Counted from the first letter of the stretch, positions 8,124-15,876 are shown. The stretch: 37,831 nucleotides of DNA from Alphaproteobacteria bacterium (GCA_016124315.1 WGNW01000004.1:1-37831); one strand, 5' to 3'. Translations and numbers: made by a program. Notes: generated by a model not told the origin, from the sequence alone.

Positions 8124-8532
8124 GCCAGCACCTCACCACGTCGACGGCTTCGACGGGCGTGCAGACCAGCCCGCGCGGCGCAAGGAAGGCCCAGCGCTTG
8201 CCGGTGTAGATGCCGCCGGCCTCACCCTCCCCGGCGATCCCACCGGCGCCCTGCAGCACGACGCGGATCACGCCGACATCGCCCTGAGCGGGCCGCTGAA
8301 CGAGTGTCCACGGCACTCTGGCCAGCCCTTCGCCCCACAGCGGTGCCAGCCCGCCGGCGGCGTTGATGATCTCGGCGGCGCCATCCTCGTCGCGGTAGGC
8401 GCCGCGCCAGTCGGCCATGGGGTCTACGCCGGTGCGGATCAGCACCCAGTTTGCCGCGAAAGTGCAGCAATCCCAGACGCCCCACCCCCAGCTCTTGCCG
8501 GTCGCATCCTTGAGGTAATCGCCCAGGGTCAT
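8116..8532 (-). CDS. DUF6950-like tail assembly protein
   Basis: 138 residues. The motif WGVWDCCTFAANWVLIRTG at about 17-35 followed by PMADWRG is characteristic of the DUF6950 family found in the tail module of alphaproteobacterial phages. Its gene is in the position taken by NlpC/P60-type tail peptidases in lambda (K) and in gene transfer agents. The Asp-Cys-Cys could hold a nucleophile, but I see no clear partner His of the NlpC/P60 triad, so enzymatic activity is uncertain. The gene ends eight bases inside the tip-protein gene. Confidence 0.65.
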   Translation of the reverse strand: MTLGDYLKDATGKSWGWGVWDCCTFAANWVLIRTGVDPMADWRGAYRDEDGAAEIINAAGGLAPLWGEGLARVPWTLVQRPAQGDVGVIRVVLQGAGGIAGEGEAGGIYTGKRWAFLAPRGLVCTPVEAVDVVRCWRG

Positions 8533-8545
8533 CGAACCGCGCCTC

Positions 8546-9094
8546 TCATTGCTGCGGCCCGAAGCGGCGGCTGGCGCCGGCGGTGATGCCGCCGACATGG
8601 GAGAAGATGTCGTCAGTCGACGACCGCCGCTTCTGGTCGGCATCGGTGAAGTACGAGATCGGCGCGTTACTGCGATTGGTGTTGGCCGACGCGATCGAAA
8701 GCGTGATGGTGCGGATGCGCCCCTGCTCCCCGTCCTTGCTGTCCACGCTGAGCACGTCGGCGCGGAACACCGCCTCCCATTCGACGGTATCGATCTGCCA
8801 GTCGTCGTCGAAGCTGACCCGGCCGAAATCGACGCGGGCGCCGCGCACCGATGGGGCATCCTCCAGCGCCAGGCGCAGCGTCTCGGCGGTGACCCCGCTG
8901 ACCTGGATGTCGAGCCGTTCGGCGACCCCGTTGATCAGCTGCTCGAAGTCCGGGTTCTGCAGCAGCTCGCCCGCACCGGAATAGGTGGCGCCGCCGGGCT
9001 CCACGCTGTCGCTCGGGATGGCCAGGTCGCCAATGCCGCCCCACACCCTGGCCGGCGGGTCGGCATCGATGCGCAGCAGGAAGGATTCGCGCAT
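8546..9094 (-). CDS. Tail tip-associated protein, unknown family, 182 aa
   Basis: 182 residues, beta-rich and acidic, without signal peptide or membrane segment. It contains two blocks that look well conserved: an N-terminal RIDADPPARVWGGIGDL and a middle WQIDTVEWEAVFRADVL. It lies between the tape measure side (230-aa gene) and the DUF6950 and tip genes, so a structural part of the distal tail or hub is likely. I do not recognise a named family. The gap to the 230-residue gene is three bases. Confidence 0.6.
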   Translation of the reverse strand: MRESFLLRIDADPPARVWGGIGDLAIPSDSVEPGGATYSGAGELLQNPDFEQLINGVAERLDIQVSGVTAETLRLALEDAPSVRGARVDFGRVSFDDDWQIDTVEWEAVFRADVLSVDSKDGEQGRIRTITLSIASANTNRSNAPISYFTDADQKRRSSTDDIFSHVGGITAGASRRFGPQQ

Positions 9095-9097
9095 GGC

Positions 9098-9790
9098 TCA
9101 GACCTCCGCCGGCTTCTTCATGTCCTCGACGAAGGCGATGTCGGCACCGCCGGTCCTCCCCATGCTAAGCGGGTTGGACGTGGCCTGGGCGACCCGCATC
9201 TGGCACCGCGGCCGGTTGAAGTCGAGCACATCGCCGGAGACGATCGCCTCGCGCAGCGGCGGCCGGAACTCGATGTCGTACTGGATGCCGCTGAACTTGG
9301 TGATCGAGATCACGTTGTAGGCGCGCCAGCCCCAGGTCGCGTGCTCGATGCCGAACCACTCGCCGCCGATGATGTCCTTTTCGGTCGAGTTGATCTTGAT
9401 CCGCATCGTGGTCGACCGCAGCGCCTTGTTCTGGGCGCTCTCGATGTCGGAGTAGCCGCCGCCCGAATAGAGGCTGTCGTCGTCGAACGGCGTGTCGTCG
9501 CTGTGCGGCACGTAGGACGGGCTGCCCAGGGGCTGGTGCCGGGCGTCGCAGAACATGACGATGACGGGAGTGGCCCCGCCGTCCATGGCGGCCGTCATCG
9601 CGCGCCACAGCAGGTTCTGTTCCCGCGACAGCAGCGTGCCGTTCTTGAACTCGGCGATGAGCCGGCCGCCGCCGTCCGTGACGATGGGCTCCTCGATGCC
9701 GGATAGCGACGTGCCCGAACTCGTCGACTGCAAGGCGATCCGGATGTCCTGGTCGTCGAAGTTGAACTGCCCCGGGTCGAAGGTCCTCAT
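9098..9790 (-). CDS. Distal tail protein candidate, unknown family, 230 aa
   Basis: 230 residues, mixed alpha/beta, soluble. The gene directly after the tape measure in siphoviruses usually encodes the distal tail protein or an equivalent; this and its start overlap with the tape-measure gene (four bases) are the reasons for the call. The second half, with GGEWFGIEHATWGWRAYNV and QYDIEFRPPLREAI, looks like a folded beta domain. No named domain is recognised from sequence. Confidence 0.6.
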   Translation of the reverse strand: MRTFDPGQFNFDDQDIRIALQSTSSGTSLSGIEEPIVTDGGGRLIAEFKNGTLLSREQNLLWRAMTAAMDGGATPVIVMFCDARHQPLGSPSYVPHSDDTPFDDDSLYSGGGYSDIESAQNKALRSTTMRIKINSTEKDIIGGEWFGIEHATWGWRAYNVISITKFSGIQYDIEFRPPLREAIVSGDVLDFNRPRCQMRVAQATSNPLSMGRTGGADIAFVEDMKKPAEV

Positions 9791-11988
9791 CCGGTGGTCC
9801 CCAGCTTGTTGAAGCGCGCGAGCTGGCCGGGCTGGGCCTTCTTGGCCCCGTCGACCACCTTGGCGTCCATGGCCGCCGCCTGCCGCTGGGCAAGCCCGAG
9901 GATCTGGCGCGCGAAGTTCTCCGGCGTGACCGAATTCCTGCCGTCGACCTGGATGGTCTGCTGGATGATCGTCTGCCCGCCGCCGCCGCGGATGCGGTCG
10001 TTGGGGATCACCACGCCGCTGCCACCCATGCGCACGATCTCGGGGCCGCGCTCGCCGACCAGGTAGGACTTGCCGCCCTGCACGGGCCCGCCCGCAGCCC
10101 GCGCGCCGCCGAAGATCGAACTGAAGAAGGAACCCAGCAGGCCCTTGCCGCTACCGCCGCCGGCGACGCCGAACAAGGCCCCGAACAGCGGCTTGATGAT
10201 CTTCAGCCGCAGGGCCTCGCTGATCATGCTGCTGATCGCCCGCTTGAAGGCGTTCTCGAGCTGCCCGAAGATGTTGCCGGCGAAGACGTTGATGTCGGCC
10301 AGGTCGCGCTGTAGCTCGTCTAGGACGTTCGCAAAACCGCCGCCCAGGGTAGCCGATGCCAGCAGCGCCTCGTGCTGGATGTTTTTGAGCCCGAGTGCGA
10401 AGTCGGCCTGGCTGATCTTGCCGTGGTCCAGCAGTTCGGTCAGGTCCTGGGTCTTCTGCCGCAGATCCTCCAGCGGATGCAGCGTCGCCCGCAGGTAGTC
10501 GGCCTGCTCCTGGAGCTGGTTGTTGTAGTCCTGCGCCCGCTTCTGGCTCTGCTCGATGCTATCGAGATAGTCGCGGTTGCCCTTCGCGGCCTCCTCGAAG
10601 TTCTGCGACATCTGATCGGCGACGTCCGAAGACAGCGCCGCCGTCGTGTCGAACCCGACGCCGCGGACGTCCTTGGCGAAGCGCTCCCGCTCCCGTTCGG
10701 CCTTGAGCCGCGCCGCCTTCTGCTGGGCGGTCTCGATGGTCACGCCCTTGGTCTTGATGTTGGGGACAGCGAGGTAGTCCGGCGCGCTGAGGTCGAGCCC
10801 GTTCGCCAGGGCATCGGTCGTGTTCTGTGCGAAGACCTGCGCCTGGCTGCCCAGGATCTTGGAAAGAGACCCGGCAAGCTCATCGATCTTCTGTTTTGCG
10901 AAGGAATCGCTGACCTTCAGGCCGCCGAAGCCGGCATCGCGGTTCTCGAACTGCTTGATGTCCTTAACGAGATTCCGCGCCTGCTGTGTCGGCGTGAAGT
11001 CGAGGCGCACATACTTGCCGAGGAAATTGCCGACTGCTTCCAGGGCATCACGCACACCCTCGATTTCCTTGCGGGTCGTGGCGATGGTCTTGTTGACCTC
11101 GGCGAAGAACTCGTCCATGTGGCTGGCGACATAGTCGAGGGCAGCGATCACCTCATCGACGGTCTTCTTGACCTCGGGGGACTTGGTCGTCGCGTCGACG
11201 ATGGCGTTCTTCACCTTCACGAAGGACTGGGCCAGCGTCAGGTTCGCCTTGGTCGCCTTCTCATCCAGTTCCTGCGCGCCGGCCACGATGGCCCGGAAAT
11301 ATTCCTTGCTGGTGAGGGTTCCGTTGATCACGGCGTTGCGTAGCGCGGCGACGGAACCGTGGAAGCGCTCGATATTATCGGCAACGGCCTGAAGCAGCGG
11401 CCGGGCGCCTTCGTTGACCGAATTGAACTCCTCGGCGCGGACAATGGTGCTGCCGAGGGACTGGGTGAGCTGGAGGATGGCGCCGCTCGCCTCGTTGGCG
11501 TCGCCGCCCTGGATCTTGATGGCGGCAGCGACCGCCTTGGTCAGATCGAGAAGCTGCGTCTGGCTCGCGCCCAGTTCCGCAGCGCCCTGGCTGGTCCGGC
11601 CGTAGAGCTTCGCCAGGCTCTCCAGTTCGACGCCGTAGCGCTGCGCCTGGGCATAGAGCGCAGCCTGGACATCCAGCAGGTTCCGACCCTGAAGGCCGGC
11701 GATCTGAAGCTGATTCTGGACGCGGCGGCCGGCGTCGATGAACTCCACCAGCGCCGACGCGCCCAGGCTGATGCCGGCGGTGGCGGCGAATGACCGGGCC
11801 ATGCCCTTGAGGGAGTTGGTGATGTTGGTCGAGGCCGCGGTGACCTTGCGCTCGGCGCGTCCGGCGGAGCTCTCCAGCTTCGTCATCCGCTGGTCGAACT
11901 GCTGGACGTACTTGGCGACATCGGCCCTCGCCTTATCCAGCCGGGCCTCGATCTCGACGACCACCTCGTCCGCTGTCACCGCAACCAT
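9787..11988 (-). CDS. Tail tape measure protein
   Basis: 733 residues. The N-terminal half is helical, with charged coiled-coil character and tape-measure-like repeats of Ala, Gln and Leu (for example LTKAVAAAIKIQGGDANEASGAILQLTQSL at 150-180, typical of tape-measure N-terminal domains). The C-terminus (about 640-690) has the Gly-rich AAGGPVQGGKSYLVGERGPEIV motif common at the end of tape measures. Tape measures set tail length and are ejected with DNA. It follows the chaperone genes, as expected. RBS GGAGGC precedes the ATG, and a CTGACGGCGGTAA element lies 50 bases upstream. The length predicts a tail of roughly 100 nm by the usual 1.5 angstrom per residue rule. Confidence 0.9.
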   Translation of the reverse strand: MVAVTADEVVVEIEARLDKARADVAKYVQQFDQRMTKLESSAGRAERKVTAASTNITNSLKGMARSFAATAGISLGASALVEFIDAGRRVQNQLQIAGLQGRNLLDVQAALYAQAQRYGVELESLAKLYGRTSQGAAELGASQTQLLDLTKAVAAAIKIQGGDANEASGAILQLTQSLGSTIVRAEEFNSVNEGARPLLQAVADNIERFHGSVAALRNAVINGTLTSKEYFRAIVAGAQELDEKATKANLTLAQSFVKVKNAIVDATTKSPEVKKTVDEVIAALDYVASHMDEFFAEVNKTIATTRKEIEGVRDALEAVGNFLGKYVRLDFTPTQQARNLVKDIKQFENRDAGFGGLKVSDSFAKQKIDELAGSLSKILGSQAQVFAQNTTDALANGLDLSAPDYLAVPNIKTKGVTIETAQQKAARLKAERERERFAKDVRGVGFDTTAALSSDVADQMSQNFEEAAKGNRDYLDSIEQSQKRAQDYNNQLQEQADYLRATLHPLEDLRQKTQDLTELLDHGKISQADFALGLKNIQHEALLASATLGGGFANVLDELQRDLADINVFAGNIFGQLENAFKRAISSMISEALRLKIIKPLFGALFGVAGGGSGKGLLGSFFSSIFGGARAAGGPVQGGKSYLVGERGPEIVRMGGSGVVIPNDRIRGGGGQTIIQQTIQVDGRNSVTPENFARQILGLAQRQAAAMDAKVVDGAKKAQPGQLARFNKLGTTG

Positions 11989-12011
11989 GCGCGCCTCCGA
12001 ACCATGGCCTA

Positions 12012-12050
12012 TGGGTATCGTGAGGACGCCATGGGCGTTACCGCCGTCAG
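12012..12050 (-). promoter_or_regulatory. Late-gene element copy 2 (upstream of tape measure)
   Basis: CTGACGGCGGTAA on the minus strand at 12050-12038, then 20 bases, then TACCCA (12017-12012), in the short gap between the chaperone stop and the tape-measure RBS. Same 13-mer and same spacing as copies 1, 3 and 5. Confidence 0.6.
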
Positions 12051-12054
12051 GCGA

Positions 12055-12324
12055 TCAGTGGACGGACCGGGTCAGGGGGGAGTTGCGCAGCCGCTCCATG
12101 TTGCGCCGGACCTTCTCCCGGTCGGGAGGCTCCACGGGGTCGTCGTCGCTCTCGTGCCGCTCGTTCCAGGTCTGGAGCAGGGCGCCATAGGTCCAGAGCG
12201 ACATCCGGCCCGCTTCCTCGGGGCCGATTCCCATCATGGCGCAGTTGGTCAGGGCGCCGGCGTGGTCGAACCAACCCTCTTCTTCCGCCTGCCCTTTGCG
12301 GGGGCGGGGGCCGGGACCGGTTCT
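12055..12324 (-). CDS. Tail assembly chaperone, -1 frame extension (made by frameshift)
   Basis: From the A9 run this frame stays open for 89 codons and reads as real protein (GWFDHAGALTNCAMMGIGPEEAGRMSLWTYGALLQTWNERH...). It has no convincing start of its own near the run; the first ATG is at 12237 inside the conserved part. It lies exactly one base back from the GTA-gp10-like frame, so a -1 slip would yield a fusion of about 220 residues. This mirrors the lambda G/G-T pair and is the second, tail-tube-chaperone-like half. A separate short protein from 12237 (60 aa) is the alternative. Confidence 0.7.
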   Translation of the reverse strand, partial: RTGPGPRPRKGQAEEEGWFDHAGALTNCAMMGIGPEEAGRMSLWTYGALLQTWNERHESDDDPVEPPDREKVRRNMERLRNSPLTRSVH

Positions 12325-12716
12325 TTTTTTTTAGGCTCATAGCCCTTGATGCACGCGGAGAGGACGGCGAAGGCGATCCCCCAGCATTCCTCCAGCGGGC
12401 GGGCCGGATAGGCGTAGTTCTGCACCAGCCGGTTGGCAACGATGGGGGTGACCTCGACGGGCTGGCCGTCGACCTCGCCCTGCCCACCGCCGATCAGGCC
12501 CTGGCGGATCGGCTCGACGATGTCGGCAAGGTGGAACTGGGCCTCGTCGGCCAGCGCGAAGTCCTCGCCCTGGAACCGCGCCCGGCCCTTCGCGACGCGG
12601 GCGAACAGGCCGCCGATGCCGATGCCGCACTTGGCCTGCAGCTCGTTGATCTGCGCCAGGCCGAGGAAGAACCGATAGGTGCCGTCGGCGAAGTGGAGCT
12701 CGATGTCGGTTTGCAT
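12249..12716 (-). CDS. Tail assembly chaperone, GTA-gp10-like
   Basis: 155 residues from ATG 12716. The body (1-115) with DIELHFADGTYRFFLGLAQINELQ and CGIGIGGLFARVAKGRA matches the phage tail chaperone family named after gene transfer agent gp10 (Phage_TAC_11). Such proteins bind the tape measure before the tube polymerises. The zero-frame C-terminal tail after the lysine codons is Pro/Lys/Arg-rich and low in complexity, as expected of the unshifted product. No good Shine-Dalgarno stands before the ATG; the gene starts 17 bases after the tail-tube stop, so coupling is probable. Confidence 0.8.
   Translation of the reverse strand: MQTDIELHFADGTYRFFLGLAQINELQAKCGIGIGGLFARVAKGRARFQGEDFALADEAQFHLADIVEPIRQGLIGGGQGEVDGQPVEVTPIVANRLVQNYAYPARPLEECWGIAFAVLSACIKGYEPKKKEPVPAPAPAKGRRKKRVGSTTPAP
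12324..12332 (-). other. A9 slippery run, probable -1 programmed frameshift site
   Basis: Nine consecutive A on the minus strand, read as three Lys codons (CCT AAA AAA AAA GAA) in the gp10-like frame. It is by far the longest A run in this GC-rich window. Slipping back one base leads directly into the open downstream frame 12324-12055. Slippery A-runs at this position are well known for tail assembly chaperone genes. Confidence 0.75.
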
Positions 12717-12732
12717 GGAAGACGTCCGGACG

Positions 12733-13176
12733 TCAGACCTCTGTGAAGATCCAGGCTCCATCTGATGCGAGGGTCAGGTCGATGGTCACGTCGTCGTCGT
12801 CGGCGCCGGTGATCGCCTTGCTGGTGAGCATCGCCGGGCCGCCGTAGTAGCCGCCATAGACCTGATCGTCGGCCGGCTCGCCGATCTCGAAACGGTAGTT
12901 CTTGGTGACGCCTACCGCGGCGTTGATCATCGCGAGTTGCGAGCGGTTCATCCAGCCCGAGCCGGTTATGTCCCACTGCTTGCCGGAGGCGATGAGTCGG
13001 CGGATCGGCACGTATTCGGGATCGGCGCAGTCGCGGATGAACTTGTCGGAGGTGTTGACCTGCTCGGTAAAACCGCGCGTGTTCAGGCCGCAGATCGGCG
13101 TGAAGACCTCGGGGTCGGCACCGTCGCCCATGAGGATGTTGACATAGGTGCCTTTGACGATATCCGGCAGCGGCAT
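12733..13176 (-). CDS. Major tail tube protein
   Basis: 147 residues with beta-rich sequence. The pattern of an early GTYVNILMGDGADPEVFTPICGL, a central GKQWDITGSGWMNRSQL and a C-terminal DLTLASDGAWIFTEV fits the phage major tail protein family (Phage_tail_2 / TP901-1-like), whose hexameric rings form the tube. It is placed between the tail terminator and the chaperone, as usual. RBS GGAGGCGCAAGAG precedes the ATG. A copy of CTGACGGCGGTAA lies 60 bases upstream, fitting a need for many copies of this protein. Confidence 0.8.
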   Translation of the reverse strand: MPLPDIVKGTYVNILMGDGADPEVFTPICGLNTRGFTEQVNTSDKFIRDCADPEYVPIRRLIASGKQWDITGSGWMNRSQLAMINAAVGVTKNYRFEIGEPADDQVYGGYYGGPAMLTSKAITGADDDDVTIDLTLASDGAWIFTEV

Positions 13177-13210
13177 CTCTTGCGCCTCCAGTAAGAGTGG
13201 ATGTGCCCGA

Positions 13211-13249
13211 AGTCTACGGAAGCGACCGGGTCGCGTTTACCGCCGTCAG
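13211..13249 (-). promoter_or_regulatory. Late-gene element copy 3 (upstream of tail tube)
   Basis: CTGACGGCGGTAA (13249-13237), then 20 bases, then TAGACT (13216-13211). The TGA inside the 13-mer is the stop codon of the tail terminator gene. Spacing identical to copies 1, 2 and 5. Confidence 0.6.
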
Positions 13250-13662
13250 AACGTCACTACACGGGCCCGGAAGGTCGAGAAGGCGTGCCAGGCGTCGGGG
13301 TCGCCTCCATCCGGGATGACCTGCCCGCCGGTCCAGGTGATGTGCGCCTTGAAGCCGCCGGGCAGATCGAGCACCGCGCCGTCAAGGGTGGCTACGACGG
13401 CGGCATTGATCCGGCTGGCCTCGTCCTCGCCCGGGGCCTTGGAGAAGGTATGGACCGAGAAGTCGATCTCGGCGCCGTCGATGCCGGTGGCGCGAAAGGG
13501 CGCCGTGTCGGGCTGTCCGTAGCGGATGAACGGCCAGTCGGGCTCGGCGGGCGTGCGCGGCGGGTAGATGCGCTCAGCCGGTACCAGGGCCGTCAGGGAA
13601 GAACTCGCCCTGAGCCTCGGGATCACCGCCTTGCGGACTTCCAGGCTGCTCTCTATGCCCAT
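13246..13662 (-). CDS. Tail terminator / completion protein, DUF3168-like
   Basis: 138 residues. Features of the DUF3168 family are an N-terminal helix with ALVPAERIYP, a middle WPFIRYGQPDTAPFR, an acidic strand EIDFSVHTFSK, and a C-terminal DAWHAFSTFRARV. DUF3168 proteins cap the tail tube at the head-proximal end. The stop lies within the CTGACGGCGGTAA element. Its 5' end overlaps the 76-residue gene upstream by nearly 90 bases, unusually long here, so the exact start is less certain. Confidence 0.75.
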   Translation of the reverse strand: MGIESSLEVRKAVIPRLRASSSLTALVPAERIYPPRTPAEPDWPFIRYGQPDTAPFRATGIDGAEIDFSVHTFSKAPGEDEASRINAAVVATLDGAVLDLPGGFKAHITWTGGQVIPDGGDPDAWHAFSTFRARVVTF

Positions 13663-13804
13663 CGTGGCTCACCCAGTCGTTGTCGTTGGCAACGTCGATG
13701 CAGCGGTCGTGGTAGCCGAAGAACGGGGCGATATCCATGATCACCGTCCTCAGCAACCACGCCTCGATCTCCTGCCAGGTCGGCGGTCGGGGCCCTTTGC
13801 GCAT
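13574..13804 (-). CDS. Small hypothetical protein, 76 aa, overlapping the tail terminator gene
   Basis: The first 50 residues look like protein (PTWQEIEAWLLRTVIMDIAP, then FFGYHDRCIDVANDNDWVS). The remainder overlaps the DUF3168 gene and looks like a shadow of it. No clear Shine-Dalgarno precedes ATG 13804. A second frame starting at an ATG coupled to the upstream stop is less protein-like. The 178-base space between the two neighbours would otherwise be empty, unusual for this operon. It may be a real small head-tail gene, or one whose 3' end has drifted. Confidence 0.4.
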   Translation of the reverse strand: MRKGPRPPTWQEIEAWLLRTVIMDIAPFFGYHDRCIDVANDNDWVSHDGHREQPGSPQGGDPEAQGEFFPDGPGTG

Positions 13805-13840
13805 AGCGCATGGTAGCGCCCCGGGCCGCCGCTGTCGTCA

Positions 13841-14239
13841 TCAGGAATCGGCGACGGTGCGGCCGATGAGGACGATGGTATACGTCACCCCGGTCGATCC
13901 GGCGCTGTTTGCGACATTCAGCAGGTCGCCGTCGCCCGCCGACACGGCCCAGCCCTTGCGGTTGGTGATCAGCGCGCAGTCGCCGGGCCCCAGCGTCAGA
14001 GTCGGGGTGGTGCCGCCCAGCGGGCCGGACAGCACGCCGGCAAGGTCGAGGTCCTCGTTGCCGCTGGCGGCGATGGTCCGTTCGTCGGCCCACAGGATGT
14101 CGGCCTCGTCGAGATCGGTGCCGGGAGCAATCTGGATGCGCTTGGAGACGCTGACCGGGGCGACGGGCGTGCCGAGATCGGCGGCGCCGGCCAGCTTGGC
14201 GGAAATCTTCAGGTCGATGAGTGCATTGACGCCGGACAT
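13841..14239 (-). CDS. Head-tail region protein, unknown, 132 aa
   Basis: 132 residues, beta-rich and low in Cys/Met. The C-terminal half has the pattern ITNRKGWAVSAGDGDLLNVANSAG followed by a hydrophobic strand ending IVLIGRTV. I have seen this pattern in uncharacterised phage proteins placed between the HK97-gp10-like and tail genes. It may be a decoration or connector protein. The upstream HK97-gp10-like gene ends 13 bases before its ATG. No named family is assigned. Confidence 0.6.
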   Translation of the reverse strand: MSGVNALIDLKISAKLAGAADLGTPVAPVSVSKRIQIAPGTDLDEADILWADERTIAASGNEDLDLAGVLSGPLGGTTPTLTLGPGDCALITNRKGWAVSAGDGDLLNVANSAGSTGVTYTIVLIGRTVADS

Positions 14240-14251
14240 AGGCGGGGGCTC

Positions 14252-14683
14252 CTACTTCGGTTGCGAGAGGGTGGACCGGCCCGCGATGATGCGGTTCACG
14301 GCCTTGGTGATGAATGCGACGATCGCCTTGCGGGTGTGCTTGACCGCCGGCGCCATGTACGGCCGGGCCGCCATCTTGCTGGTACCGACCTCCAGCGGGA
14401 CGGCGTGAGGCGCGCTGCTGGTCACCAACGCCTTGAGCGGGCCGCCGGATTCAACCTGGATGCCGCGCTTGAGATCGCCGGTATCATTCTTCGGCGGCTG
14501 GCCCGGCAGAGAGGGAACGTGGAACTTGCCCGAGACCGCGCCCTGGGTGATCAGGTGGATCGCCTCGCCGGCCACCATGTCGGCGCCGTCGAATACCGCC
14601 TTGCGAAGCTCATGGACCGCCTGGGGGCCGGTGATCTTCCGAACCCGAGCGACGTGTTCCTTGACGCCGCGGACCTTGACCAT
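14252..14683 (-). CDS. HK97 gp10-like head-tail / tail completion protein
   Basis: 143 residues, basic and helical at the N-terminus (LRKAVFDGADMVAGEAI), with PSLPGQPPKNDTGDLKRGIQ and then APHAVPLEVGTSKMAARPYMAPA. The order 'PG.PP..TG.L....' then 'H...VE.GT..M.ARP' marks the HK97-gp10-like family, which completes the head-tail interface or tail tube. The TGATG overlap with the 115-residue gene upstream and the neighbouring DUF3168 gene agree with this module. Confidence 0.85.
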   Translation of the reverse strand: MVKVRGVKEHVARVRKITGPQAVHELRKAVFDGADMVAGEAIHLITQGAVSGKFHVPSLPGQPPKNDTGDLKRGIQVESGGPLKALVTSSAPHAVPLEVGTSKMAARPYMAPAVKHTRKAIVAFITKAVNRIIAGRSTLSQPK

Positions 14684-15030
14684 CAGGCCCTCCGGCCCCG
14701 GCAGTCGTAATAGCTGGCGGCGGGGTCCATGCCGATGTTGCTGAGGCTCCAGCGCACGCCCCGGACGGTGATCTGATCGTCGGTCTTGGGCCGGTCGACG
14801 CCGGCAGCCAGGATCAGGACGCGCACGTCGCCGTCGCTGTAGCCGTCGGCCTGCCGCATCGCCCAGGTCGCGACTTCTACCTGCGCCCGGACCACCTCGT
14901 CACTCTCGACGGTCGTATAGGAGCCGGTGCCGTCGTCCTGGATCGTGACCCGGTGCAGGGTCGCATCGAGATAGAGCTGCCCGAAGGCTGCGGAGAACAC
15001 CGACTGGATGCCGCCGTCGAGCAGGCCCAT
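14683..15030 (-). CDS. Head-tail joining protein candidate, 115 aa
   Basis: 115 residues with mostly beta pattern, starting LLDGGIQSVFSAAFGQLYLDATLHRV and ending in a strand set with VRGVRWSLSNIGMDPAASYYDCRG. Its place between DUF4054 and HK97-gp10-like genes is that of the head-closure/joining protein in many siphoviruses. I do not recognise the family with certainty. The preceding gene ends three bases upstream. Confidence 0.6.
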   Translation of the reverse strand: MGLLDGGIQSVFSAAFGQLYLDATLHRVTIQDDGTGSYTTVESDEVVRAQVEVATWAMRQADGYSDGDVRVLILAAGVDRPKTDDQITVRGVRWSLSNIGMDPAASYYDCRGRRA

Positions 15031-15033
15031 GGC

Positions 15034-15465
15034 TCAGGACTCCCCTTGCGGGTAGGCCTGCGGGTCGAAGCATACCGTTCCGGTGCCGGTGATCCGGGGA
15101 CCGCCCTTGTTCAGGCGCAGCAGGGCCAGGAACTGGCGTCCGTACTGCGTCGCGCCGAACCCGCCGTCCTTGTCGGAGCCGCCGCTGTCGAACCGCTCCA
15201 GCCGCAGGGAGCCCGATTGCATCACCTTGTAGCCCGAGGCACCCGCCGCCGCCGCTTCGGCCTCGGCGCCGGTCCCCAGGCCCTGGAGCGTCATCAGGTG
15301 GCAGGCCAGAAGCAGGGTCGCGTGGGTCCGGTCGCCGTCGCTCCAGGTCGCATCCACGCTCCGCTCAGCCCGGGTGATCCAGTATTCGACCGTCGCGTCG
15401 GGCGTGTCGGTGAATGCCGGGAAGACGGCGCGCAGATCATCGGGGGTGGGCGTGGTGTACGGCAT
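15034..15465 (-). CDS. DUF4054-like head-tail connector
   Basis: 143 residues. The start PTPDDLRAVFPAFTDTPDATVEYWITRAERSVDATW, then a helix with ATLLLACHLMTLQG, matches the DUF4054 family of head-tail connector/adaptor proteins (helical bundle joining the portal). A Gly/Asp-rich loop and ATQYGRQFLALLRLN follow, also typical. It lies directly after the capsid set, six bases from the preceding small head gene. Confidence 0.8.
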   Translation of the reverse strand: MPYTTPTPDDLRAVFPAFTDTPDATVEYWITRAERSVDATWSDGDRTHATLLLACHLMTLQGLGTGAEAEAAAAGASGYKVMQSGSLRLERFDSGGSDKDGGFGATQYGRQFLALLRLNKGGPRITGTGTVCFDPQAYPQGES

Positions 15466-15471
15466 GGCGGA

Positions 15472-15825
15472 TCAGCCCTCGGCGGCCTCGCGGTGGGCTT
15501 CGATCGCGGCGCGGATGTCGTCGTTCTTGGTGTGCTCGTCGACGCCCTCGACGCCCTCGGCCGAGGCGATCTCCAGCAGTTCCGCCTTGGTCTTGCCGGC
15601 AATGTTGGGCTGGTCGTCATCGGCGGGTGCGCCGTCGCCATCCGGTTCGCCAGTCACGGCGGGGACGCCATCGGTGACCTTGAACCATTCCTCGGCCAGG
15701 GCCGCGATGTCCTCGTCCGCGAAATTCGGATCCTCGACGTGCTGGCCAGGCTCCAGGGTGATCATCCGGCCGCCGGCCCAGAAGCCGCGTGGACCATTCG
15801 AGATGTTGGTGACCGTCTTCGACAT
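15472..15825 (-). CDS. Small acidic head protein with HeH/Rho-N-like C-terminus
   Basis: 117 residues. The N-terminal part, GPRGFWAGGRMITLEPGQHV, is a compact beta motif seen in phage head genes next to the capsid. The middle is an acidic Asp/Pro/Gly linker, and the C-terminus (KTKAELLEIASAEGVEG...NDDIRAAIEAHR) has the pattern of the short HeH or Rho-N helix-extension-helix fold found at the ends of many phage structural proteins. A decoration or connector role is plausible. RBS GAGGAGAG precedes the ATG, directly downstream of a probable terminator. Confidence 0.55.
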   Translation of the reverse strand: MSKTVTNISNGPRGFWAGGRMITLEPGQHVEDPNFADEDIAALAEEWFKVTDGVPAVTGEPDGDGAPADDDQPNIAGKTKAELLEIASAEGVEGVDEHTKNDDIRAAIEAHREAAEG

Positions 15826-15841
15826 GTCGCTCTCTCCTCAA

Positions 15842-15876
15842 GAAAAACGGCCCCAGGCTGGTGCACCGGAGGCCGT
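15842..15876 (-). terminator. Intrinsic terminator after the major capsid gene
   Basis: On the minus strand ACGGCCTC pairs with GGGGCCGT (8 bp, one G-U) around a 14-base loop, followed at once by TTTTTC. It begins 39 bases after the capsid stop and precedes the next head gene. A leaky terminator here would lower expression of the connector genes relative to capsid. Confidence 0.75.

Noticed and set aside
5922..8366. Very long plus-strand open frame opposite the tail-tip gene
   Set aside because: The product is Arg/Gly/Val-rich, with no recognisable fold, and is the usual antisense shadow of a GC-rich gene; the minus-strand gene has clear tail-tip features.
12324..12332. T run on the plus strand as a rho-independent terminator
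   Set aside because: No stable hairpin stands before it on the plus strand, and all genes here are on the minus strand; a frameshift site explains it better.
13653..13854. Alternative frame started by TGATGA coupling before the tail terminator gene
   Set aside because: It is well placed for coupling, but the product (Arg/Pro/Leu-rich) looks like a shadow; the other frame (13574-13804) reads better.
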